A DNA stretch of 5,698 nt from Chloroflexi bacterium UBA6019 (GCA_002427995.1 DIZV01000043.1:1-5698); one strand, 5' to 3'. Positions 1-5,664 are shown, counted from the first letter of the stretch. The notes: generated from the sequence alone by a model not told the origin. A program made the numbers and translations.

Positions 1-337
1 GGTCGTCAGCCGCAACTACGGCAACCTCTGGCACGCGGCGGAGGGCGGCAACTGGGAGCTGGCCGCCTTTTACCTTCGCCGGACCCGGGCCCTGCTTCGC
101 AACCTCTCGATCACGCGGCCCAAGTACGCCGCCCAGTTGGCGGAGTACGAGCGCGATCACCTGGAGCTGGTCGGCCAGGCGCTGCTGGCGAAGGACCGGA
201 CAGCCTTCGAGGTGGCCTATGAGAAGTCGGTCGTCCGGGCCAACGAGCTCCACGTCGTCACCGGCTACCCGTACATCCGCTGGAGCCGGCCGGTGGATCC
301 TCCCGACCCGGGCCTCGACCTCGGGCCCGGCGGCTAG
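1..337 (+). CDS. Partial CDS (3' end): helical cytochrome c-like protein lacking the heme CxxCH motif
   Basis: The open frame enters from the left edge (first full codon at 2) and runs 111 residues to TAG at 335-337; the true start lies outside the window. A TTG at 137 could pose as a start, but good coding sequence continues upstream of it (NLWHAAEGGNWELAAFYL), so I treat the gene as truncated by the window. The visible part reads as two or three amphipathic helices followed by a Pro/Gly-rich tail. From memory of the family, small cytochrome-like proteins share an 'aGNWxLAxYxL' helix and end in 'CNACHxATGxPYIRxxxP'. Here the same frame reads ANELHVVTGYPYIRWSRP (visible residues 80-97). Both cysteines are gone (A80, L83) while the histidine (H84) and the following TGYPYIR block remain. 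It is therefore probably a homologue that no longer binds c-type heme covalently. Function unknown. It ends 13 nt before the kinase start on the same strand, so it may share a transcript. Family match is recalled, not searched. Confidence 0.7.
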   Translation, partial: VVSRNYGNLWHAAEGGNWELAAFYLRRTRALLRNLSITRPKYAAQLAEYERDHLELVGQALLAKDRTAFEVAYEKSVVRANELHVVTGYPYIRWSRPVDPPDPGLDLGPGG

Positions 338-349
338 GGTCCCGACCCT
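336..349 (+). promoter_or_regulatory. Perfect dyad overlapping the probable ribosome binding site of the kdpD-like gene
   Basis: AGGGTC-CC-GACCCT is a perfect inverted repeat with 6-nt arms filling the gap between the upstream stop codon (335-337) and the kinase ATG (351). As RNA it can form a 5-bp stem with a CCCG loop, plus a U-G pair at the base (335/350). The only Shine-Dalgarno-like bases nearby, AGGG at 336-339, lie in the left arm, so folding would hide them. Role is inferred: either a translational brake or a short operator-like site. Chance occurrence in GC-rich DNA is possible. Confidence 0.35.
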
Positions 350-350
350 G

Positions 351-1832
351 ATGCGCGTCGACCTGCGCCGCGTCGTCCCCTTCGGGTACGCGCTGGCCGG
401 CGTCGCCGTGATCACCGCCCTGATCGGGCTCGTCCGCTCCCGTTACGCGGTCCCCGACATCTCCATGGTCTACCTGCTGCTGGTGCTCTGGCTGGGCGCC
501 CGCTACGGCATCCTGCCGGCCGCGGTAGCCGGCGTCGCCGCCCTTCTCGCCTACGACTTCTTCTACGTGCCGCCCGCCGGCACCTTCGCGGTCCGCGGGC
601 CGAACGAGCTTCTCGGCCTCGTCCTGCTGCTGGCGGCGGCGCTGGTCACCGGGCACCTGGCGGCCTCGCTGCGGGAGGCGTCGGAACGTTCCTCCGCGAC
701 GGCCGCGGAAGCGACCACCCTCTATGAGCTGGCCACCGGGGCGCTCCGGCTGCCCGAGGTCGGCGCCGCAATCGCTCTGCTCTGCCAGCGGGCGCGGAGC
801 CTGCCCGCGGTGAGCCGCTTCACGCTGGTGGCGGTCGAGGACGGGGCCGCCCGGGTCGCCGGCGGGGACGAGCTCGACGCGGGTGTCCTCCGCCGCTGCG
901 AATGGAGCTTCCAGCGCGGGACCTCGGTCGGCGGGTCGATCGAGCCCGAGGGACTCGGCCTGGTCCGCGTCGCGGGGCGAGCGCGGGAGCCGGTGATCCT
1001 TCCCCTGGCGGGCGGCGTGGCCGTGATGACGATCGCGGCGGCCGAGGCGGACCAGCCCCAGCGCCGGTTGCTGGCCGCCCTGCTGAGCCTCGGTTCGCTC
1101 CTCCTCGACCGCCGGACGGCGGCTTTCCAGGCCCACCGGGCGAGCACCCTCGAGGCCTCCGACAGCCTCAAAACCGCCGTCCTCTCCTCGCTCTCGCACG
1201 AGCTCAAGAGCCCGCTGGCGGCGCTCCGAGCCGGCCTCACCGCGCTCGCCGGCCCGGCCGCCGGGCTGGACGTCGAGCACCGGGAACTGGTTGTCGGCCT
1301 CGACCGGGAGGCCTCGCGCCTCGACCGCCTGGTCGGCGAGCTGCTGACGATGTCGCGGCTGGAGTCGGGCCAGGCGCTGGAGCTGGAGCCGCGCTCCTTC
1401 CCCGAGCTGGCGGGCGCCGTGCTCGACCGGATGGCGCCCCAGCTGGCGGACCGCCGGCTGCTGCTGCGGCTCCCCGATGACCTGCCGCCGGTGCTGATGG
1501 ACGAGCTGCAGGTCGACCGCCTGCTGACCAACCTCCTCGACAACGCGCTCGAGTTCACGCCCGCCGGCGGCGCGATCGAGCTGGGGGCGAGGGTTGCCGG
1601 CGGCCACCTCGTCGCCTGGGTCGAGAACGAGGGTCCGATGATCCCCGCCGCCGAGCTGCGCTCGATCTTCGACAAGTTCTGGACCGGCCGCGCCTCGGGC
1701 AGCGGACTCGGCCTGGCGATCGCGCGCCTCATCGCCGAGCGGCACGGGGGGACGATCGAGGCGCGCAACCGCCGCAGCGGGCCACGCTTCGAGTTCACCC
1801 TGCCGGTGGCTGCCGTCGAGAGCCGACGGTGA
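351..1832 (+). CDS. kdpD: KdpD-like sensor histidine kinase, C-terminal half only (membrane domain, GAF, HisKA, HATPase)
   Basis: Predicted 493-residue membrane histidine kinase that would autophosphorylate and pass phosphate to the regulator encoded directly downstream. Domain order: four closely spaced transmembrane helices at about 9-28, 37-50, 53-72 and 86-105 (DUF4118/KdpD membrane module); a helical linker to about 125; a GAF-like region at about 125-255 with the KdpD-style WSFQRG segment (185-190); HisKA with H-box SSLSHELKSPLAAL and phospho-acceptor H283; HATPase with N-box N394/N398, F-box IFDKFW (439-444) and G2 box GSGLGLAI (450-457). The G1 box reads VENEGPMIP (424-432), where N426 and M430 replace the usual Asp and Gly. 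E. coli KdpD is about 890 residues; this protein matches its second half and lacks the N-terminal KdpD and USP-like domains. ATG 351 is chosen because it directly precedes the first membrane helix; an in-frame codon at 219 would overlap the upstream gene by 119 nt and add low-quality sequence. The DUF4118 module also occurs in kinases unrelated to potassium. Confidence 0.88.
   Translation: MRVDLRRVVPFGYALAGVAVITALIGLVRSRYAVPDISMVYLLLVLWLGARYGILPAAVAGVAALLAYDFFYVPPAGTFAVRGPNELLGLVLLLAAALVTGHLAASLREASERSSATAAEATTLYELATGALRLPEVGAAIALLCQRARSLPAVSRFTLVAVEDGAARVAGGDELDAGVLRRCEWSFQRGTSVGGSIEPEGLGLVRVAGRAREPVILPLAGGVAVMTIAAAEADQPQRRLLAALLSLGSLLLDRRTAAFQAHRASTLEASDSLKTAVLSSLSHELKSPLAALRAGLTALAGPAAGLDVEHRELVVGLDREASRLDRLVGELLTMSRLESGQALELEPRSFPELAGAVLDRMAPQLADRRLLLRLPDDLPPVLMDELQVDRLLTNLLDNALEFTPAGGAIELGARVAGGHLVAWVENEGPMIPAAELRSIFDKFWTGRASGSGLGLAIARLIAERHGGTIEARNRRSGPRFEFTLPVAAVESRR
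1818..1822 (+). promoter_or_regulatory. Shine-Dalgarno for the response regulator, inside the kinase gene
   Basis: GAGAG lies 6 nt before the GTG at 1829, within the last codons of the kinase gene. Together with the 4-nt stop/start overlap (GTGA, 1829-1832) it supports GTG 1829 as the start and suggests translational coupling of kinase and regulator. Confidence 0.5.
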
Positions 1833-2515
1833 GCGGCCGCGTGCTGGTGGTCGACGACGAGGCCGAGATCCGCCGCGCGCTGCGCACCGGCCTCAGCGGC
1901 CACGGCTTCGAGGTCGAGGCCGTCGCCGGGGGCGAGGAGGCGCTGGCCGCCGCCGCTGCCCGAACGCCGGATGTGGTCCTCCTCGACCTCGGCCTGCCCG
2001 ACCTCGACGGCTTCACTGTCCTGACCCGGCTGCGCGAGAAGAGCCGCGCGGCCGTGATCGTGCTCAGCGTCATGGCCGACGAGCGGGATAAGGTCCGCGC
2101 GCTCGACCTCGGCGCCGACGACTACCTGGTGAAGCCGTTCGGACTGGATGAGCTGCTGGCCCGGATCCGCGCCGTGATCCGGCGGCAGGCGGCGGTCGCG
2201 AGTGGCGACGCCGTGGTCCGCGTCGGCGACCTGGCGATCGACCTCGGCCGCCGGCTGGTGACCGTCGCCGGTCGCGAGGTCCACCTGACGCCGACCGAGT
2301 ACGAGCTCCTCCGCTACCTGGCGCTCCACGCCGGCAAGCTGGTGACTCACACGATCCTGCTTCGCGAGGTCTGGGGCGCGTACGCGGTCGGCGAGCCGCA
2401 GAACACCCGCTACGTCGTGGCCCAGATCCGGCGCAAGCTCGGCGACGACCCCGCCCGGCCGCGCTACATCGCCACCGAGCCGGGTGTCGGCTACCGGCTT
2501 CGGGTCGAGCACTGA
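1829..2515 (+). CDS. kdpE: KdpE-like response regulator, OmpR/PhoB family
   Basis: 228-residue DNA-binding response regulator, the expected phosphoryl acceptor of the overlapping kinase. The receiver domain (about 3-117) has the acidic pocket D9/D10, phospho-acceptor D53 in LLDLGLPDLDG, switch S80, aromatic Y99 and the conserved K102 in DDYLVKPF, so it looks fully functional. The C-terminal winged helix (about 127-226) carries LTPTEYELLRYLALHAGK, then LLREVWG, then a recognition region ending RRKLGDDPARPRYI and EPGVGYRL, which closely follows KdpE in wording and length (E. coli KdpE about 225 residues). Start is GTG 1829, overlapping the kinase stop codon. In E. coli, phospho-KdpE activates kdpFABC; no kdpFABC gene lies in this window. 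The genes downstream on the same strand are a small unknown protein and a KimA-like permease, which are therefore the best local candidate targets (inference). An OmpR-family regulator for another stimulus is the main alternative. Confidence 0.9.
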   Translation: MSGRVLVVDDEAEIRRALRTGLSGHGFEVEAVAGGEEALAAAAARTPDVVLLDLGLPDLDGFTVLTRLREKSRAAVIVLSVMADERDKVRALDLGADDYLVKPFGLDELLARIRAVIRRQAAVASGDAVVRVGDLAIDLGRRLVTVAGREVHLTPTEYELLRYLALHAGKLVTHTILLREVWGAYAVGEPQNTRYVVAQIRRKLGDDPARPRYIATEPGVGYRLRVEH

Positions 2516-2591
2516 CATCCATACGAGATCCAAACGCTGAGCCCGCGCTTGCCAACGGAGCCCCAACGGGTCCGGTCCCATGGTGTGACTC
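2516..2591 (+). other. 76-nt intergenic gap after kdpE-like gene; weak hairpins, no convincing promoter or terminator
   Basis: This is the only real gap in the plus-strand gene run. It holds an imperfect hairpin (CGGA-g-CCC at 2556-2563 pairing with GGG-TCCG at 2568-2574, one bulged G) with no following T-run, and a short inverted repeat CCATG (2578-2582) / CATGG (2591-2595) that encloses the next start codon. TTGCCA at 2549-2554 is faintly like a -35 box, but no -10 box follows at the right distance. Base composition is less biased than in the flanking genes. A regulated promoter for the downstream pair could sit here, but nothing in the sequence demonstrates it. Confidence 0.3.
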
Positions 2592-2816
2592 ATGGAACTA
2601 CGGGAGACAACGCCAGACGGGTCGGAACCGCGGCCGAGCCCGGACCAGCGACGCCGGTTGCAGGTCGCCCTGCGGCAGCTGGAATGGGCCGACACCTACC
2701 TCCACGCCGTCGCCAATCTCGAGCTTCATGACAACGATCTGAACCTCGCCGTCGACGAGATCCGCGTCCGGCTGGTGACCGTCGAGCTGCGGCTCCGCAA
2801 GCTGATCGCCGTCTGA
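2592..2816 (+). CDS. Small helical protein of unknown function, 74 aa, coupled to the permease gene
   Basis: I do not recognise this protein. It has a charged, proline-containing N-terminus (1-17), then two probable long helices at about 18-45 and 50-73 separated by the polar turn HDND (46-49); the second helix is amphipathic with alternating Arg/Glu and Leu/Val. No signal peptide, membrane segment, cysteines or metal motif is visible. From about the ninth codon the third positions are almost all G or C, as in the neighbouring genes, which supports real coding. The ATG at 2592 has only a poor upstream GGTG as a ribosome site. Its stop codon (2814-2816) is 2 nt before the permease GTG, so the permease, which has no ribosome site of its own, is probably translated by coupling to this gene. 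A helical-hairpin protein placed here could be an accessory or regulatory partner of the transporter, but that is inference from position only. Confidence 0.65.
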   Translation: MELRETTPDGSEPRPSPDQRRRLQVALRQLEWADTYLHAVANLELHDNDLNLAVDEIRVRLVTVELRLRKLIAV

Positions 2817-2818
2817 CC

Positions 2819-4690
2819 GTGGCGACCCGAACCGCTGGCCGCCGCCGGATCAAGGTCCGCGGCGGACACCTCGGGCCGCTCCTCTGCTGGGCGGTCGTGT
2901 TCGCCGACATCGGCACCTCGGTCTACTACGTGCCCGGGATCCTCTACGGGCCCTTCGGGGCTCGCTCGGCGCTCTTCGTGGGCATGACGCTGATCGTCTT
3001 CATCATGCTGGCGATCAAGTACGCGGAGGTCGCCTGGCGGTACCCCGAGGGCGGCGGCGTCGTGACCGTCGCGTCGCGTGCGATCCATCCCTTCGCCGGC
3101 CTGCTCGGCGGCCTCTTCATCCTCGTCGACTACTACCTGACCGCCGCCCTGAGCGCCCTCTCGGGCGTCTTCTACGTCTCCTACCTGTATCCCTCGCTCA
3201 CCCCGCTCGCCGTCGGCGTGACGATTGCCGCACTGCTCGGCCTCGGGTTCCTGAACTGGGTCGGGATCAAGGAGAGCGCGGCGGTCAGCACGGTCTTCGC
3301 CATCGCCGCGGCGACGACGCAGCTGCTGGTGGTCGGCGCCGTCGCGCTGAGCCTGGGTCCGGCGGGGATCATCCACAGTCTCCAGGCGTTGGGAAGCGGA
3401 CCGAGGATCCCGCCGGTCGCCCTGCTGACGGGCTACGCCGCCGCCTTCCTCGCTTTTTCCGGCCTGGAGTCGATCGCCCAGATCGCCCCCGCCATGCGCC
3501 AGCCGCGGAACCGGGTGGCCTACCGGACGATGGGCGCGGTCGTCCTGACGATGGCCGTGACCAGCCCTCTTCTGACCCTCTGGTCGACCACCCTCCTCCC
3601 CGCCAAATCGGACACCAACCAGTTCATCTCGCTGCTCGGCGCCCACGTTGGGGGCCCCCTGCTCGGCAGCACGGTGGCGATCAGCGGCGCACTGCTCCTC
3701 GTCTTCGCCAGCAACACCGCGATCATCGGCGCCTATCACGTCTTCATCGCCCTGACCCGGATGGGCTTTCTGCCCCGGGTGCTCGAGCACCGCAACCGCT
3801 GGCGCCGCACCCCGCACTGGGCGATCGTCCTCGCGGTCGCCGTGCCGGTCGGCGTCGTCTACGAGGCACAGGCCGACGTCAACCTTCTCGGCGACCTGTA
3901 CGCGTTCGGCCTGCTCGGCGCCTTCGTGCTGACCTGCGGCGCGCTCGACATCGTCCGCTGGCGGGAGACCAGGCGGCGTTCGCTGCTGGGCTGGGTGGGC
4001 TTCGGAATCGGAGTGCTGACGACCATCGCGGTGGCGGTCGCCTGGAGCGTCAACCTGGTCGCCAAGCCGCTCGCGACCGAGTTCGGCGGAGGCCTGACGC
4101 TGATCGGTCTGCTCGTCGGCTTCGCGACCTATTACCGGGCCCGCCTGCGCCGGCCGGCCGTGTTCCCGGTCTCCTTCCGCGCCGACCGTGCCGCGGCGTC
4201 GATCGGCGAGGCGCTCAGCGGCCGGCCGGCGGAGGTGCTGGTGATCCTGCCTCACGACCCCGAGGTCGCCGAGCAGGTGATCGACGCCGCCACCGAGCGC
4301 GCGGCCGGCCGGCGGGCGGTCTTCCTCTACCGCGGCACCACCCACCTCGCTCCGTCCGAGTTCCGGGAGGTCGCCGACCCCTACCTGAAGGACCACAACG
4401 CGCAGGACGCCTTCGCCCGGGCGGAGAGCCGGGCCCGAAAGACGATCCGCAACCGCCGCTACGTCTACCTGCCCGGCAACCTGCGCACCGAGCTGGTCGG
4501 CGAGGTCTGGCGCCACATCTGCCCGCGGGAGACGATCGCCGCCGAGCCGGACCAGGAGCTGCTGCCGGCGATGGCCATCGAGCGGGTGCGCAGGCACCTC
4601 ACCGGCGATGGGACGGCGATCCTCCACCTCTTCACGACCCGGCTCCGGCCGGTGCCGGACGAGGCGAGCGAGGTGGCCGAGAGCGCCTAG
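2819..4690 (+). CDS. KimA-like APC/KUP-superfamily permease, probable potassium importer, with C-terminal cytosolic domain
   Basis: 623-residue permease, close in length to B. subtilis KimA (about 607). Some 12 membrane helices are visible between about 17 and 440, followed by a soluble domain (about 455-610) beginning AEVLVILPHDPEVAEQVI, a beta-alpha pattern like the KimA/USP-like tail. Matches to KimA recalled from memory include YPEGGG (75-80), ILVDYYLT (101-108), LNWVGIKES (145-153), GLESIAQIAPA (215-225) and LVFASNTA (294-301). Residues reported to line the KimA potassium site have counterparts with identical spacing: D30 and Y37 (KimA D36, Y43), D104, Y105 and S112 (KimA D117, Y118, S125), and probably Y361 (Y377). 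The first helix reads ADIGTSVYY, resembling the Kup signature GDIGTSPLY. GTG 2819 is chosen because it lies 2 nt after the upstream stop codon and gives a short basic N-terminus before the first helix. KimA-type import is proton-coupled and inhibited by c-di-AMP in Bacillus; both are unproven here. An amino-acid permease of the same superfamily is the main alternative. Confidence 0.8.
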   Translation: MATRTAGRRRIKVRGGHLGPLLCWAVVFADIGTSVYYVPGILYGPFGARSALFVGMTLIVFIMLAIKYAEVAWRYPEGGGVVTVASRAIHPFAGLLGGLFILVDYYLTAALSALSGVFYVSYLYPSLTPLAVGVTIAALLGLGFLNWVGIKESAAVSTVFAIAAATTQLLVVGAVALSLGPAGIIHSLQALGSGPRIPPVALLTGYAAAFLAFSGLESIAQIAPAMRQPRNRVAYRTMGAVVLTMAVTSPLLTLWSTTLLPAKSDTNQFISLLGAHVGGPLLGSTVAISGALLLVFASNTAIIGAYHVFIALTRMGFLPRVLEHRNRWRRTPHWAIVLAVAVPVGVVYEAQADVNLLGDLYAFGLLGAFVLTCGALDIVRWRETRRRSLLGWVGFGIGVLTTIAVAVAWSVNLVAKPLATEFGGGLTLIGLLVGFATYYRARLRRPAVFPVSFRADRAAASIGEALSGRPAEVLVILPHDPEVAEQVIDAATERAAGRRAVFLYRGTTHLAPSEFREVADPYLKDHNAQDAFARAESRARKTIRNRRYVYLPGNLRTELVGEVWRHICPRETIAAEPDQELLPAMAIERVRRHLTGDGTAILHLFTTRLRPVPDEASEVAESA

Positions 4691-4794
4691 GCGGCAACGA
4701 CGGTGGGCCGGTTGATTCGCCGGCGACCGGCTGTCCGACAGGTGCTGGCGGAGGCGATCCGCCGGCGGATCGACGCCCCTGGGGCTCCGAGCAC
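4691..4794. other. Convergent intergenic gap rich in dyad symmetry, possible bidirectional terminator
   Basis: The gap between the permease stop and the J-protein stop contains several inverted repeats. GCCGGT (4707-4712) pairs with ACCGGC (4726-4731), extendable by a T-G and a G-C pair around a 9-nt loop. CTGTC-C-GACAG lies at 4731-4741. A larger nested structure is described separately. No T-run follows any stem on either strand, so a classical intrinsic terminator cannot be claimed, but the position between converging genes fits a U-less or factor-assisted terminator. Confidence 0.45.
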
Positions 4795-4796
4795 CT
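4740..4796. repeat. Nested inverted repeat centred on an 18-nt perfect palindrome
   Basis: Outer arms AGGTGCT (4740-4746) and AGCACCT (4790-4796), middle arms CGGAG (4749-4753) and CTCCG (4785-4789), and inner perfect palindrome CGATCCGCCGGCGGATCG (4755-4772) are nested in register, so one strand can fold into a single long interrupted stem. A further GCCCC-T-GGGGC dyad (4775-4785) lies in the right-hand bulge. The outer right arm includes part of the J-protein stop codon. Likely a transcript-end structure for one or both converging genes; a binding site for a dimeric protein is the alternative. Confidence 0.55.
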
Positions 4797-5649
4797 AGCC
4801 CCGGTTGAGCGCGTCGCGGAGCCGCTCGTAGAGCTTGCGCTGCTCCTCGTCCACCTTCTCGGGCACCGTCACCCGGAGGTGGAGGAGCAGGTCGCCGGCC
4901 GGCGAGCCGCCGAGCGCCGGGATGCCCTTGCCGCGGACTCGAATCACCTTTCCCGCGCGACTGCCGGGCGCGATGCTGAGCGCTATCCGCTTGCCGTTCG
5001 GGGTTGCCGCCGTCACCTCGCCGCCGAGAACGGCCGTGTGGTCAGGCACCTCGACGTCGCCGTGGATGTCGCGGCCCTCCACCCGCCAGGAGGCATCCGC
5101 CTGGAGCCTGACGGTGAAGGTGTGGTTCTTGCCGGCGCGGACCTTCGACCCGGCGACGGTCCCGGGCGGGAAGGTGACCTCGAGCTGCCTGCCATCCTCC
5201 TGCCGGACCAACCGCCGAGCGCCTTCGACGGCTTCTCGAAGCGTGAGCTCGACGGGCGTCTCGTAAACCTGCTCGGCGGCCGGGGCCGAGCGCCCGCCGG
5301 CCGCGCCGCGGCCGCGGAAGATGCCGGAGAAGATGTCGCCGAGGTCGCCCATGTCGCCCATGTCCCACTCGACCGTCCGACCACCTCCGAAGGGGTGACC
5401 GGCCGCCGGGCCGCCCCCGCCCCCGCGGAACTGCGAGATGGGGTTGTCGTAGTCGGCCCGTTTCTTGGGGTCGCCGAGCACGTCGTAGGCCTCGGAGAGC
5501 TCCTTGAACCTCTTCTCGGCGGCGGCGTCGCCCCGGTTGGTGTCCGGGTGGTACTTCCGCGCCTGCTTGCGAAAAGCCGACTTGATCTGATCCGGAGTCG
5601 CCTTGCGGTCGACCCCGAGCGTCTTGTAGTAGTCCTTGCTCGCCACCAT
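4795..5649 (-). CDS. cbpA: Class B J-domain co-chaperone, CbpA/DnaJ-like, without zinc finger
   Basis: 284-residue J-protein that would stimulate the ATPase of DnaK and deliver client proteins in the cytoplasm. The J-domain spans about 5-68 (KDYYKTLGV, then the invariant H34-P35-D36, then FKELSEAYDVLGDPKKRADYD). A Gly-rich linker follows at 75-120, holding the repeat MGDMGDLGD and a DIF motif (D105-I106-F107), then two beta-rich C-terminal domains at about 127-200 and 203-265, and a charged helix to the end. The CxxCxGxG zinc-finger repeats of class A DnaJ are absent, giving CbpA-like architecture (E. coli CbpA about 306 residues). Oddity: the second C-terminal domain keeps VRGKGIPALGGSPAGD, but the first lacks the matching GKG...GGxxGD loop and passes straight from GSKVRAG to KNHTFTVRLQ, so it is shorter than usual. 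The ATG at 5649 sits just before the canonical J-domain opening. The gene converges on the permease gene and is probably an independent unit. Confidence 0.93.
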   Translation of the reverse strand: MVASKDYYKTLGVDRKATPDQIKSAFRKQARKYHPDTNRGDAAAEKRFKELSEAYDVLGDPKKRADYDNPISQFRGGGGGPAAGHPFGGGRTVEWDMGDMGDLGDIFSGIFRGRGAAGGRSAPAAEQVYETPVELTLREAVEGARRLVRQEDGRQLEVTFPPGTVAGSKVRAGKNHTFTVRLQADASWRVEGRDIHGDVEVPDHTAVLGGEVTAATPNGKRIALSIAPGSRAGKVIRVRGKGIPALGGSPAGDLLLHLRVTVPEKVDEEQRKLYERLRDALNRG

Positions 5650-5658
5650 CTCGAAGCG

Positions 5659-5664
5659 TATATA
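5659..5664 (-). promoter_or_regulatory. Possible -10 box (TATATA) of the J-protein gene, implying a very short or absent leader
   Basis: Read on the minus strand, TATATA stands alone in very GC-rich surroundings and ends 9 nt before the ATG. If it is the -10 hexamer, transcription would begin at or within a few nt of the start codon; consistent with this, no Shine-Dalgarno is seen beyond a GAG touching the ATG. No good -35 match is found about 17 nt upstream (ATCAAG at 5687-5682). Confidence 0.35.

Noticed and set aside
219..350. Upstream in-frame start extending the kinase by 44 residues
   Set aside because: It would overlap the upstream gene by 119 nt, and the added residues are Ser/Arg/Pro-rich shadow sequence; ATG 351 directly precedes the first membrane helix.
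902..1480. Plus-strand open frame within the kinase gene in another frame
   Set aside because: Pro/Arg/Gly-rich translation without domains, lying fully inside a well-supported gene.
258..1745. Long minus-strand open frame opposite the kinase gene
   Set aside because: Composition is low-complexity (Arg, Gln, Gly, Asp) with no recognisable domain, as expected for the reverse complement of a GC-rich gene with strong third-position bias.
2556..2574. Hairpin after the response regulator as an intrinsic terminator
   Set aside because: Short, bulged stem with no following T-run; too weak to claim termination between the regulator and the downstream pair.
722..2695. Minus-strand open frame of about 650 codons across kinase and regulator genes
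   Set aside because: Shadow frame rich in Ser/Arg with no domain signal; it crosses two clearly real plus-strand genes.
2726..4627. Minus-strand open frame of about 630 codons opposite the permease
   Set aside because: Asp/Arg/Gln-rich repetitive wording typical of an antisense shadow; the plus-strand frame encodes a convincing membrane protein.
4835..5266. Plus-strand open frame opposite the J-protein gene
   Set aside because: The minus strand encodes an unmistakable J-protein; the plus frame is Ser/Arg-rich shadow sequence.
5344..5361. Two tandem copies of a 9-nt unit (GTCGCCCAT) in the J-protein gene
   Set aside because: Explained by the MGDMGDLGD protein repeat in the Gly-rich linker; ordinary low-complexity coding repeat.
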